Counted from the first letter of the stretch, positions 1 to 9,198 are shown. The stretch: DNA of 16,827 bases from Pseudomonadota bacterium (GCA_023389425.1 JAEWEK010000242.1:1-16827); one strand, 5' to 3'. A program made the numbers and translations. Notes: generated by a model not told the origin, from the letters alone.

Positions 1-1
1 G

Positions 2-1900
<1,899 letters not shown>

Positions 1901-2167
1901 CGGTCCGTCCGGCTTGCGCATGGCGCAGGAGTTCCAGCCCGACCTGGTGTTCCTCGACATCGGCCTGCCCGGCATGAGCGGGCACGAGGTGGCGCGTGCG
2001 ATCCGGCGCACGCCGGGATTGGAGCGGGTGATGCTGATCGCGCTGACCGGCTGGGGTGCGGCCAGCGACCTGTCGCAGTCGCAGGAAGCGGGCTTCGACC
2101 AGCACCTGACCAAGCCGGTGAGCCTGGAGGCGCTGGAACAGGCTTTCGCGGCGGCCGAGGAGCGCAT

Positions 2168-2593
2168 GTGAGCGCCGTCGGGCTGTCGTGCGGGGTGCTG
2201 GTGGTGAACGCGCACGGCGAGCTGCTCCTGTGCCACGTGACGCACACGGCGAAATGGGATATCCCGAAAGGCATGCGGGATCCGGGTGAATCGGCGCTGG
2301 ACGCGGCGATCCGCGAGCTGCGCGAGGAAGCCGGCGTCGGGTTCGCGCGCGAGCGCTTCGAGGACCTGGGCGAATTCGCCTACCGGCCCGACAAGCGCCT
2401 GCACCTGTTCCGCGTGGCGGCCGGCGACGAACTCGGGACGCTCGAACAGCTGGTCTGCACCAGTTTCTTCGCCCACCATGTCACCGGCAAGCAGACCCCG
2501 GAAGCGGACGGCTACCGCTTTGCCGGGCGCGACGAAGTGGCGCGCCTGTGCTGGCCGCGCATGGCGAAGCTGCTGCTGACGCTGGAATGGTAG
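2168..2593 (+). CDS. NUDIX hydrolase
   Basis: A 141-residue single-domain NUDIX enzyme. Such enzymes cleave nucleoside diphosphates linked to another moiety, using Mg2+ held by the Nudix helix. The box is perfect: G-x5-E-x7-REL-x-EE-x-GV, running from GMRDPGE to REEAGV (about residues 36-58). The flanking WDIPKG motif is also typical. The start is GTG 2168, which overlaps the stop of the upstream kinase (GTGA), so the two are probably translationally coupled. The substrate cannot be told from the sequence; sanitation of oxidised nucleotides, or dinucleoside polyphosphate or ADP-ribose cleavage, are all possible. It ends only 6 bp from the stop of a convergent gene, with no room for a conventional terminator between them. 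Confidence 0.9.
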   Translation: MSAVGLSCGVLVVNAHGELLLCHVTHTAKWDIPKGMRDPGESALDAAIRELREEAGVGFARERFEDLGEFAYRPDKRLHLFRVAAGDELGTLEQLVCTSFFAHHVTGKQTPEADGYRFAGRDEVARLCWPRMAKLLLTLEW

Positions 2594-2599
2594 GCCGCG

Positions 2600-2869
2600 C
2601 TAGCCCGATTTCTTCTCGCGCGGAAGATTCTTCTCAAGGATGGCCCACAGGATCAGCCCGTAGGCGAGCACGCGGATCACGTAGTGGGCCGGCGAATCTT
2701 CGCCGCCATGGTCGTGCAGGGTGGAATAGACGCGGTGCAGGCCTTCGATGAAGAAGGACAGCGCGAAGTAGAGGAAGAAGCGATCGCCGCTGTCGCGCCA
2801 GAAACGCAGGAAAAACAGGGCGATGATGATCGAACCCATGGCGATGGCGCCGGTCAGCACGTCGTTCAT
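2600..2869 (-). CDS. Small three-helix membrane protein (DUF5985-like), second copy
   Basis: An 89-residue hydrophobic protein with likely membrane helices at about residues 5-23, 30-47 and 64-80, and a charged C-terminus ending EKKSG. A short loop after helix 1 carries R-D-S-G-D-R, matching R-R-T-G-H-R at the same place in the upstream neighbour. The last helix is also alike (LAYGLILWAILEK against LLLYGLIYEKE), so the two look like diverged tandem paralogues. The start at ATG 2869 is well supported: AAAAGGAG lies 5 bases after the SD spacing point, and the upstream gene stops just 2 bases earlier. A longer open frame to 3109 exists but reads through the neighbour out of frame. The resemblance to DUF5985 proteins is from memory of the pattern and is tentative. 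Function unknown; it is third in a three-gene operon behind a winged-helix-like protein. Confidence 0.8.
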   Translation of the reverse strand: MNDVLTGAIAMGSIIIALFFLRFWRDSGDRFFLYFALSFFIEGLHRVYSTLHDHGGEDSPAHYVIRVLAYGLILWAILEKNLPREKKSG

Positions 2870-2871
2870 GG

Positions 2872-3132
2872 CTACTCCTTTTCGTAGATCAATCCATACA
2901 GCAACAAGGCCACCGCGACCAGGGCCGTGATGAGTCGCGCCGGCAGCAGGCTGATGTCCTCCGGCAGGAACACCTTGTCCAGCAACAGCAGCAGGTTGTT
3001 GAGCGTCATGACGGCGAAGCAGGAACCGCTCCAGAACAGGAGCCGGTGGCCGGTGCGCCGGTAACTGGCATACAGCAGCCAGGCGCATGCCAGCGAAGTC
3101 AGGGTGCACAGAAAATAGATGATCTGGCCCAC
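2872..3132 (-). CDS. Small three-helix membrane protein (DUF5985-like), first copy
   Basis: An 86-residue membrane protein with helices at about residues 3-22, 30-52 and 64-83 and very little else. The loop after helix 1 reads Y-R-R-T-G-H-R, and helix 2 contains LNNLLLLLD. I choose GTG 3132 because protein-like sequence begins there (MGQIIYFLC), an AGGA lies 8-9 bases upstream, and the previous gene stops one base before it. The longer frame to 3234 only reads through the upstream gene in another frame. It is probably translationally coupled on both sides, and its downstream neighbour is a likely paralogue. No catalytic or transport motif is visible. It could be a membrane-anchored partner of the winged-helix-like protein, but that is inference from gene order only. 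Confidence 0.78.
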   Translation of the reverse strand: MGQIIYFLCTLTSLACAWLLYASYRRTGHRLLFWSGSCFAVMTLNNLLLLLDKVFLPEDISLLPARLITALVAVALLLYGLIYEKE

Positions 3133-3133
3133 G

Positions 3134-3517
3134 TCAGGAGTCCTTTCGCCATTTGAAGGCGTCCGCGAATTGCTGGGCCTTGCGGTCCAGCGATGAATGG
3201 ATGAGATTGGTGACATCGACCAGCCGGGCCGCATACAGCTCGGCCAGGCGGTCGATCAGGCCGCCCAGCTCCGGCGATTCCGGCTGATATGAATAGTCGC
3301 CGGACGCGGCGCGCAGCGCCATGCCGGCCGTGCACAGGTCGTCCAGCAGCCCATGCGCCGTGCGCTCGCGGATGTACAGGCGGCGCGCGAGCGACTCCGG
3401 CTGCCAGGCATGATGCGGGTCGGCCCGCAACAGCAGCAGCGCTTCAAGGAAGGGAACCGAGGGCACGCTCGTGAGGACGAACCGCCTTAGGTCCTCCGGA
3501 ATGGTGGCCTTGCTCAT
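3134..3517 (-). CDS. Winged-helix-like small protein, first gene of a three-gene operon
   Basis: A 127-residue soluble protein. Residues 20-70 have the pattern of a winged helix: a hydrophobic first helix (VPFLEALLLLRAD), then QPESLARRLYIRERTAHGLL as a helix-turn-helix-like pair, a third helix (LDDLCTAGMAL), and a short hairpin around GDYSYQP. The C-terminal half is a long amphipathic helix (LGGLIDRLAELYAARLVDVTNLIH) followed by a basic tail. It starts at ATG 3517 with GGAAA about 9 bases upstream and ends one base before the next gene. No sensor domain or metal-binding residues are evident. DNA binding is inferred from the fold pattern, not shown. The natural guess is a regulator or adaptor that acts with the two tiny membrane proteins encoded right behind it. 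Confidence 0.8.
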   Translation of the reverse strand: MSKATIPEDLRRFVLTSVPSVPFLEALLLLRADPHHAWQPESLARRLYIRERTAHGLLDDLCTAGMALRAASGDYSYQPESPELGGLIDRLAELYAARLVDVTNLIHSSLDRKAQQFADAFKWRKDS

Positions 3518-3646
3518 CGCCAGTTTTTCCGGTACGGAATATTCAAAAAGGAAAAGATTCTAGAGGATCGGGGCCGGACCTGCTTTCAATCGTGCGCACC
3601 TCCGGCGGCTTGGACGCACGGGTCACATTGTTAAGGAAAACATTTT

Positions 3647-3675
3647 TTAACGCAACACTTCTCTAAAGATACAAT
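3647..3675 (+). promoter_or_regulatory. Sigma70-like promoter of the endonuclease gene
   Basis: TTAACG (3647-3652) and TACAAT (3670-3675) are separated by exactly 17 bases. The stretch is notably AT-rich compared with its surroundings. Transcription would begin near 3682, giving a leader of about 18 bases before ATG 3700. This is a sequence match only. The 182-bp region 3518-3699 must also hold the promoter of the divergent winged-helix-like gene, for which I see no convincing pair of boxes. Confidence 0.5.
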
Positions 3676-3699
3676 CAGCGCTTTTGTTGTGAGAAGCAA

Positions 3700-4476
3700 A
3701 TGTATTTGAAGAAGTTGTTTGCCGGTGCCGTGCTGGCCTGTTCCTGGTCCGGCCTGGCCTGGGCCGGCGGCTGCCCGGCCTATTATGTCGCCGGGCGCCT
3801 GCCCGAGATCCGCAACGCCAAACTGGCCAGCGCCACCCGCGAGCTGTGCTTCGGCGAATTCGGCGTCATGCATTCCGGCGTCACGCGCACCCCGCTGTGG
3901 TCGGCCGAATTGCTGAAGGCCGACAATGTCGCTGCCGCCCAGGGCTTGAGCCGCGAGAACAGTTTCCACGCCGAGCCGCGCTTGCCGGCCGGCCAGCGCG
4001 CCGAACTGTCCGATTACGCCCGCAGCGGATTCGACCGCGGCCACATGGCGCCCAATGGCGACATGCCGGACCGCGCCAGCCAGCGCGAAAGCTTTACGCT
4101 CGCGAACATGGTCCCCCAGGACGGCGACAACAATCGCCACGTCTGGGCCCACATCGAGGCCGCCGTGCGCAAGATGGCGAAGGAGGAGGGCGCGCTGTAT
4201 GTCATCACCGGGCCCGCCTTTCTTGGCGCACAGCTGCGCAAGGTCGGCAAGGTGATCGTGCCTAGCCATTTGTACAAGGTGGTGTACAGTCCCCGCGAGC
4301 GCGCCGGCGCCGCGTGGTTCGTCGAAAACCAGGCGGATGCGGTGCCGCAGGTGCTGCCGATCCCGGAACTTGAACGGATGGTCGGCATCAACCTGCTGCC
4401 GGCGCTGACCGACGAACAGAAAGCGCGGATGCTGCGCCTGCCCAAGATTCGCCAGGGCCGCAGCCGACGCATGTGA
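3700..4476 (+). CDS. Secreted DNA/RNA non-specific endonuclease (NucA/EndoG family)
   Basis: A 258-residue beta-beta-alpha metal nuclease. The first 22 residues are a classic Sec signal peptide (MYLKKLF, a hydrophobic core, then AWAGG), so the enzyme should act in the periplasm or outside the cell. The active-site motif D112-R-G-H115 is intact; His115 is the expected general base. The metal-site segment N136-x-x-P-Q140 leads to N145 and W149, with the same spacing as in Serratia nuclease, making Asn145 the likely Mg2+ ligand. Four Cys residues are visible, two near the N-terminus, but disulphides cannot be assigned. It has its own promoter-like boxes at 3647-3675 and a weak SD (GAGAAG). Likely roles are nutrient scavenging from DNA or biofilm turnover; no immunity protein gene is visible. 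The stop overlaps a GTG of the next frame, but that gene's better start is at 4488. Confidence 0.92.
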   Translation: MYLKKLFAGAVLACSWSGLAWAGGCPAYYVAGRLPEIRNAKLASATRELCFGEFGVMHSGVTRTPLWSAELLKADNVAAAQGLSRENSFHAEPRLPAGQRAELSDYARSGFDRGHMAPNGDMPDRASQRESFTLANMVPQDGDNNRHVWAHIEAAVRKMAKEEGALYVITGPAFLGAQLRKVGKVIVPSHLYKVVYSPRERAGAAWFVENQADAVPQVLPIPELERMVGINLLPALTDEQKARMLRLPKIRQGRSRRM

Positions 4477-4487
4477 CAGGAGCAGGC

Positions 4488-4745
4488 ATGAGCAAGCAAT
4501 CTTTCAAACCCTACGCCAACGAATCGGACGAGCTGGAAATCGGCAATCTCGCCATCGAGAACCGCCTTGACCGCGTGACGCTGGCGGGCGACGTCGATCT
4601 CACCGCCGACCGCCAGGGCCTGGCGGCGGCGCGCCTGCTGCACGAGCTGCTGGGCGAAGTAGTGCGCCGGCTGGAGGCGGATCCGGCCCTGCCCGAGCGG
4701 CTGCCGGCACCGGCCGTCGGCAAGGTGGACAATCCCTTTTCCTGA
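4488..4745 (+). CDS. Conserved-looking hypothetical protein, 85 residues
   Basis: A small acidic soluble protein with no signal peptide or membrane helix. It begins MSKQSFKPYANESD, has a central stretch with alternating hydrophobics (LEIGNLAIENRLDRVTLAGDVDLT), then a helix (LAAARLLHELLGEVVRRLEAD), and ends in VDNPFS. The start ATG 4488 is preferred over GTG 4473 because AGGAG (4478-4482) sits 5 bases before it. It lies 11 bases after the endonuclease stop and is probably on the same transcript. I recall similar short proteins in other Proteobacteria without an assigned role, but I do not know a function. The sequence shows no toxin, antitoxin or nuclease-inhibitor hallmark, although its position behind a nuclease makes an inhibitor an idea worth testing. 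Confidence 0.72.
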   Translation: MSKQSFKPYANESDELEIGNLAIENRLDRVTLAGDVDLTADRQGLAAARLLHELLGEVVRRLEADPALPERLPAPAVGKVDNPFS

Positions 4746-4767
4746 GCGGCATCCGGCACCCAGGGGT

Positions 4768-6570
4768 TCAGCGTTCCAGCACATAGGTGCCGGGCGCCGG
4801 CGCCAGCGATGGCCCGACCGTACGGGCCGGCACCCGTTCGCCGTGGGTGTGGCGGGCGAGCCAGCCGGTCCACGATGGCCACCATGAGCCGTCGTGCAGG
4901 CGCGCTTCGGCCAGCCAGGTGTCGGCATCGATATAGCAGTCGCCGCGGTGCCGCTCCATGCTGTAGAAGTGGCGGCCGCGGTGGCCGGGCTCGCTGATGA
5001 TGCCGGCATTGTGCCCGCCGCTGGTCAGCAGGAAGGCGATGTCGCAGGCGGCGAGCAGGTGGATCCGGTGCACCGAGCGCCACGGCGAGACGTGGTCGGT
5101 CATGGTGGCGACCGCGAAGATCGGGAGTTCGACGTCGGTCAGGGCGATCGGCCGGCCGGCCACGCGGTAGCGGCCGGCGAACAGGTCATTGTGCAGGAAC
5201 AGGTGGCGCAGATAGTCGCTGTGCATGCGGTAGGGCATGCGCGTGGTGTCGGCGTTCCAGGCCAGCAGGTCGGTCATCGGCGGGCGCCGGCCCAGCAGGT
5301 ATTGTTCGACCGCGATCGACCATACCAGGTCGTTCGAGCGCAGCAGCCGGAAGGCGCCCGCCATCTGGCGGTTGTCGAGAAAGCCCTGTTCCCACATCAG
5401 GTCTTCGAGCCAGGTGACCTGGCTTTCGTCGATGAACAGGGACAGCTCGCCCGCTTCAGAGAAATCGGTCTGGGCGGCCAGCAGGGTCATGGTGTTGAGG
5501 ACCTTGCTGTCGGTGCAGGCCAGCGTCGCGGCCGCCATCGCCAGCAGGGTGCCGCCGAGGCAGTAGCCGGCGGCATTCACGCGCTGCCCCGGCACCAGCG
5601 CGCGCACCACGTCGACGGCCGCCAGCACGCCGTTTTCGAGGTAGTCGTTGAGATTCAGGTCGCGGTCGTCCGCGGTCGGGTTGTGCCACGAGATGATGAA
5701 GACGGTATGGCCCTGACCGAGCAGGTAGCGCACCAGCGAGTTGTGCGGCGACAGGTCGAGGATGTAGTACTTCATGATCCACGCCGGCACGATCAGCACC
5801 GGCTCGGCGAACACCGTCGGCGTGGCCGGGCTGAACTGGATCAGTTCGATCAGGCCGTTGCGATAGACCACTTCGCCGGGCGTGATGGCGACCTCGTGCC
5901 CGGGGCGGAATTGCTCGGCGCCGGCGGGCGGGCGACCCGCGATGCGGCGCTGGATGTCGTCGACGAGGTAGCCCGCGCCGCGCAGGAAATTGAGGCCTTG
6001 CTCGGCCGCGGTGGCCGCCAGCACCTCGGGATTGGTGGCGACGAAGTTCAGCGGCGACATCGTGTCAAGCAACTGCCGCGCGGCAAACGACACGAGCTGC
6101 TCGTGGTGCTCGGTGACGCCGTCGACGCCGGTGGTGGCGTTGTACCACCACTGCTGGTTGAGCAGGAAAGCCTGCTGCAGCAGCTTGTACGGCCACTGCT
6201 GCCAGGCTTCGCCGCGGAAGCGCCGGTCTTGCGGCAGCGGTTTGATACAGGGCGGAACGTCCATGCCGATGCTGCTGCGGATGGCGTAGTCCCACCAGCG
6301 CAATTCCTTGTGCCAGCCCTTTTGCGCGAGACGTTGCCATTTCGCGGGTGCGCCCGCCATGTGCATCAGCCAGTCGACCGTGGCCAGCGCCAGGCTGATC
6401 GGTGAAATGCCCTGGGTGGCATGGCCGATCAACGCGTGCAACAGGCGGTCGGCGTCCGCCGGCGGCTCGGGCACGCTGGTGTGCATCGCGACCAGGTCCT
6501 GGTGGCGCTGCGCGCCGCCGACTTGCGGCGGCGGCCACGGAATCATGGGCATGGGCGGCGGTGTTTCCAT
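4768..6570 (-). CDS. phaC: Poly(3-hydroxyalkanoate) synthase, class I-like
   Basis: A 600-residue polymerase joining (R)-3-hydroxyacyl-CoA units into PHA storage granules in the cytoplasm. It has an N-terminal PhaC domain (about residues 60-240) and an alpha/beta-hydrolase core. The lipase-like box is G-Y-C337-L-G-G, with Cys rather than Ser as nucleophile. Asp492 (MTDHVSPW) and His520 (GGHNAG) complete the triad, in the same order and at near-identical spacing to the Cupriavidus enzyme, whose total length (589) is also close. The N-terminus is Pro-rich. It starts at ATG 6570 with GGAGG 7 bases upstream. No thiolase, reductase, phasin or phaR gene lies beside it, so it is an isolated synthase, perhaps one of several paralogues. 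It diverges from a probable stress protein across 168 bp and ends 22 bp from a convergent small gene. Confidence 0.9.
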   Translation of the reverse strand: METPPPMPMIPWPPPQVGGAQRHQDLVAMHTSVPEPPADADRLLHALIGHATQGISPISLALATVDWLMHMAGAPAKWQRLAQKGWHKELRWWDYAIRSSIGMDVPPCIKPLPQDRRFRGEAWQQWPYKLLQQAFLLNQQWWYNATTGVDGVTEHHEQLVSFAARQLLDTMSPLNFVATNPEVLAATAAEQGLNFLRGAGYLVDDIQRRIAGRPPAGAEQFRPGHEVAITPGEVVYRNGLIELIQFSPATPTVFAEPVLIVPAWIMKYYILDLSPHNSLVRYLLGQGHTVFIISWHNPTADDRDLNLNDYLENGVLAAVDVVRALVPGQRVNAAGYCLGGTLLAMAAATLACTDSKVLNTMTLLAAQTDFSEAGELSLFIDESQVTWLEDLMWEQGFLDNRQMAGAFRLLRSNDLVWSIAVEQYLLGRRPPMTDLLAWNADTTRMPYRMHSDYLRHLFLHNDLFAGRYRVAGRPIALTDVELPIFAVATMTDHVSPWRSVHRIHLLAACDIAFLLTSGGHNAGIISEPGHRGRHFYSMERHRGDCYIDADTWLAEARLHDGSWWPSWTGWLARHTHGERVPARTVGPSLAPAPGTYVLER

Positions 6571-6581
6571 CGGTATTCCTC

Positions 6582-6599
6582 CGCGCGAAAAACCGCGCG
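6582..6599 (-). promoter_or_regulatory. Small hairpin abutting the phaC ribosome binding site
   Basis: In the phaC leader, CGCGCG and CGCGCG (6594-6599 and 6582-6587) pair around a six-base U-rich loop, and the second arm runs directly into GGAGG. Such a stem could modulate ribosome access. In this GC-rich DNA a 6-bp stem of alternating CG can also arise by chance, so support is weak. Confidence 0.25.
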
Positions 6600-6738
6600 C
6601 TCACCAGCATCGCGCCGCCTGACGCCGCGCGGTTGATCGGCCTCAATGGTGCGCGGCACATGCTCCCTTTCGGGTAACCTCGTCCTGTCAATGCGCCAAT
6701 AAATTCGCATCCCGCCAACCAGGATTTGGGAGAATGTT

Positions 6739-8043
6739 ATGCAACACACACTCATCGCCGTATTCGATAACCGTGCCGACGCCGACCGCGCGCAGGACGA
6801 CCTGCTGCTTGCCGGCTTCAAGCGCGACTGCGTGAAGATTTCCACCAGCGATCCGACCGGCATGACCGACAGCCTGACCGGCGCCAGCGCGGCCGGCGCC
6901 ACGACCGCCGAGTCCGAGCCGCGCCACGAAGGCCTCGGCGCCAGCATCAAGCACTTCTTCGCCGACATTTTCGGCACCGACAACAGCGAGCACGCGCAGC
7001 GCTACAGCGATGCGGTGAGCCGCGGCCATCACGTGCTGACGGTGGTGACCGAATCCGAACCGGAGGTCGAACGGGCCGCCGATGTGGTCGAGCGCCACGG
7101 CCCGGTGGACATCGACGAAAAGCATGCGCAATGGAGCGGCGCCGGCCAGATCAGCCATCCGGAGACCATGCGCGCGGGCGGCGCCGGCGGGCTGCAGCAG
7201 ACGTCGCCGGCGGCGCGCCAGTCGGGCTATCCCGGTTCGGTGCAGCACTCGGAGGATTTCCTCAAGCACGAGAACGAGCCGGGCCTGTTCGCGCAACAGT
7301 CCCTGAACGACGACGTGCCGATGGGCAACACCTACCAGGAACCAATGAGCCGCGAGGGCGAATCGCTGCAGGGCTCGTCCCTGGAAGGCTCGGCCATGCA
7401 GGCGCCGGGCAGCACCGGGTCGATGTATTCCACCTCGCTGCAGGGCTCGCGCATCGGCGAAGGCATGCAACGCGACCTCGGCGGATCAGCGCGCAGCGGC
7501 GTGCGCGTGTTCTCGCGCGAGCTCGACAGTGCCGCATCCACCGAGCCGAGCCTGCTGGCCGACGACGAGTACTACCGCCGCGACTGGTCCAGCCGCTACG
7601 CCGGCGCCGGCCGCTACGAGGATTACCAGCCGGCCTACAGCTACGGCGCCGAAATGGCGCGCAACCCGCAGTATCGCGACCGCAACTGGAACGATGTCGA
7701 ATCCGACTTGCGCGACACCTGGGAGCGCCGCCATCCCGACCAGTCGAGCTGGGACAAGTTCAAGGCGGCGATTCGTCATGGCTGGGACCGGATGACGGGC
7801 CACGCCTCGCACCGCTCGCACTGGGACAGCAACTACTCCTCCAGCGGCGGCAGCTACGACGATTACGAGCCGGCCTATATGTACGGCTCCGAGATGGCCA
7901 CCAGCGACCGCTATCGCGGCCGGACCTGGGACGAATCGGAGCAGGCCCTGCGCAGCGACTGGGAAACCCGCACGCCGGGCGACACGAGCTGGGAGCGCTT
8001 CAAGGCCGCGATCCGTCACGGCTGGGACCGCACCTCGTCCTAG
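6739..8043 (+). CDS. Probable stress protein: YflT-like N-terminal region plus two 58-residue repeats
   Basis: A 434-residue soluble, acidic protein. Residues 1-130 resemble the general-stress YflT/17M type: a strand at the start (HTLIAVFDNRADADRA), an A/G-rich amphipathic stretch, and a second strand (HHVLTVVTESEPEVERAADVVERHG). Residues about 140-275 are low-complexity and rich in Ser, Gly, Gln and Met, probably disordered. The C-terminal third holds two copies of a 58-residue unit (see repeat entries), rich in Tyr, Trp and Arg. There is no signal peptide, membrane helix or catalytic motif. Start ATG 6739 has GGGAG 6 bases upstream. It is divergent from phaC and followed by a strong hairpin. 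A role in stress or desiccation response is inferred from the N-terminal likeness only. An alternative is a structural or granule-associated protein. Confidence 0.8.
   Translation: MQHTLIAVFDNRADADRAQDDLLLAGFKRDCVKISTSDPTGMTDSLTGASAAGATTAESEPRHEGLGASIKHFFADIFGTDNSEHAQRYSDAVSRGHHVLTVVTESEPEVERAADVVERHGPVDIDEKHAQWSGAGQISHPETMRAGGAGGLQQTSPAARQSGYPGSVQHSEDFLKHENEPGLFAQQSLNDDVPMGNTYQEPMSREGESLQGSSLEGSAMQAPGSTGSMYSTSLQGSRIGEGMQRDLGGSARSGVRVFSRELDSAASTEPSLLADDEYYRRDWSSRYAGAGRYEDYQPAYSYGAEMARNPQYRDRNWNDVESDLRDTWERRHPDQSSWDKFKAAIRHGWDRMTGHASHRSHWDSNYSSSGGSYDDYEPAYMYGSEMATSDRYRGRTWDESEQALRSDWETRTPGDTSWERFKAAIRHGWDRTSS
7618..7791 (+). repeat. First copy of a 58-residue coding repeat
   Basis: This encodes residues 294-351 of the probable stress protein, starting EDYQPAYSYGAEM and ending FKAAIRHGWDR. 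It has the same length as the second copy, with about 34 of 58 residues identical by eye and no internal gap. Conserved Tyr, Trp and Arg positions suggest a small folded domain rather than a disordered tail. Confidence 0.85.
7858..8031 (+). repeat. Second copy of a 58-residue coding repeat
   Basis: This encodes residues 374-431, starting DDYEPAYMYGSEM and ending FKAAIRHGWDR. It begins 240 bases after the first copy, separated from it by a Ser/His-rich linker of 22 residues. The last 11 residues are identical between copies, while the middle differs considerably, so the duplication is not recent. Confidence 0.85.
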
Positions 8044-8055
8044 CATCTGACCTGA

Positions 8056-8089
8056 CCATCGTTCCCCGCCGCACGGGCGGGAACGATGG
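8056..8089. terminator. Hairpin between convergent genes, likely bidirectional terminator
   Basis: CCATCGTTCC(C)CGCC pairs with GGCGGGAACGATGG over 14 bp with one bulged C and a 5-base loop. It lies 12 bp after the stress-protein stop and 6 bp before the stop of the convergent cyclase gene. There is no U-run on either strand, so intrinsic termination is plausible but not certain. Confidence 0.6.
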
Positions 8090-8095
8090 CATCGC

Positions 8096-9091
8096 TCATG
8101 CCGCTTCCGTGATCGGCAAGCTGATCCGGTTGCGCCCCATGTGCTTGGCGCGGTACAGGGCCGCGTCCGCGATCGCCACCAGCTGGCTGGCATTGGTATC
8201 GGGCGAGGGCAGGGCGGTGGCGGCGCCGATCGACACCGTCACGTGCTGCACCGGCGCGAGGAAATTCGGCACCTCCAGCTGCTCGACGCGGCAGCGGATC
8301 CGCTCGGCGACGATCGCCGCACCCTTGAGCGACTGGTTCGGCAAGATCACCGCGAACTCTTCGCCGCCATAGCGCGCCACCAGGTCGTTCGCGCGCATCT
8401 CGCTCGCCACCGCCGTCGCGATCCGCTTCAGGCATTCGTCGCCGCCGAGATGGCCGTGGGCGTCGTTGTAGGCCTTGAAGTTGTCGACATCGACCATCAG
8501 GAGCGACAGCGGCTGCTGCTGGCGCTGGGCCCGCGCCCACTCGGCGCGCAGGGTGTCGTCGAAGCAGCGCCGGTTGGCAAGGCCGGTCAGCCCGTCGCGG
8601 GTTGCCAGTTGTTCGAGCGCGATCTGCGCCATCTTTTCGTCGGTCAGGTCGCGCAGGGTTTCCACCACCGCCGTCATCCGGCCCTGGTCGTCGAAGATCG
8701 GGCAAGCGTCGGCCGCCAGGTAGCGGCGCCGCCCGGCACGCGGCATGTCGCACCAGGCTTCGGCCGACAGGCCGCTCGCCGCCTGCGGCCGCGCCTGGCG
8801 CGGGCAGATGTGGCGGACCTCGTCGGCCCGGTCCTGGATCACGAGGTCGGCCAGCGTCGGACGCGGGTCCTGGTAGAACACCCCGCGGTGCTCGCCGGTG
8901 CCGATGATTTCTTCCGCACTCACCCCGGTCAGCCGTTCGCAAGCGTGGTTCCAGATCATCACCCGCGCTTCGGTGTCCAGCACGAAGACGGGAATGGCCA
9001 GCATTTCCATCAATTGACCGGCGAAGCCGCGTTCGCGCGGGCTGGCGCTGGATTCGATCAGGCGGGACACCATCGTTGTTGGGCTGGTCAT
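8096..9091 (-). CDS. PAS-GGDEF diguanylate cyclase
   Basis: A 331-residue cytoplasmic enzyme that should make cyclic di-GMP from two GTP. Residues about 25-150 form a PAS domain (LAIPVFVLDTEARVMIWNHACERLTG). Residues about 165-325 form the GGDEF domain, with the active-site loop intact as GGEEF (242-246). An inhibitory I-site is present: R-A-N-D (233-236) lies five residues before it, as in feedback-inhibited cyclases. No EAL domain follows. I place the start at ATG 9091 because AAGG (9101-9098) lies 6 bases upstream; ATG 9097, two codons earlier, is possible, and the open frame runs back to 9169. It follows a sensor kinase on the same strand by about 107 bp and may share its transcript. The PAS ligand is unknown. 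Confidence 0.92.
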   Translation of the reverse strand: MTSPTTMVSRLIESSASPRERGFAGQLMEMLAIPVFVLDTEARVMIWNHACERLTGVSAEEIIGTGEHRGVFYQDPRPTLADLVIQDRADEVRHICPRQARPQAASGLSAEAWCDMPRAGRRRYLAADACPIFDDQGRMTAVVETLRDLTDEKMAQIALEQLATRDGLTGLANRRCFDDTLRAEWARAQRQQQPLSLLMVDVDNFKAYNDAHGHLGGDECLKRIATAVASEMRANDLVARYGGEEFAVILPNQSLKGAAIVAERIRCRVEQLEVPNFLAPVQHVTVSIGAATALPSPDTNASQLVAIADAALYRAKHMGRNRISLPITEAA

Positions 9092-9198
9092 GGCCATCCT
9101 TGTGTGGGCTGTCCGAAGTGCAAGCTTGATTGCTGACAAGTCGGATTTTGCTACCCACCCATGGGCCAACGCTTGATTTTCAGCAAGGAACGGCGGGG

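Noticed and set aside
4894..6405. A 503-codon open frame on the plus strand opposite phaC
   Set aside because: It is antisense to a PHA synthase with a complete catalytic triad; the translation is low-complexity and has no recognisable motif.
8141..9136. A 331-codon plus-strand frame opposite the diguanylate cyclase
   Set aside because: It is a mirror of a GGDEF protein with all key residues intact; the composition is that of a shadow frame.
9124..9178. Direct repeat GCTTGATT at 9124-9131 and 9171-9178 upstream of the cyclase
   Set aside because: Only 8 bases are shared, the spacing is 47 bases, and there is no palindromic character; chance is a sufficient explanation without conservation data.
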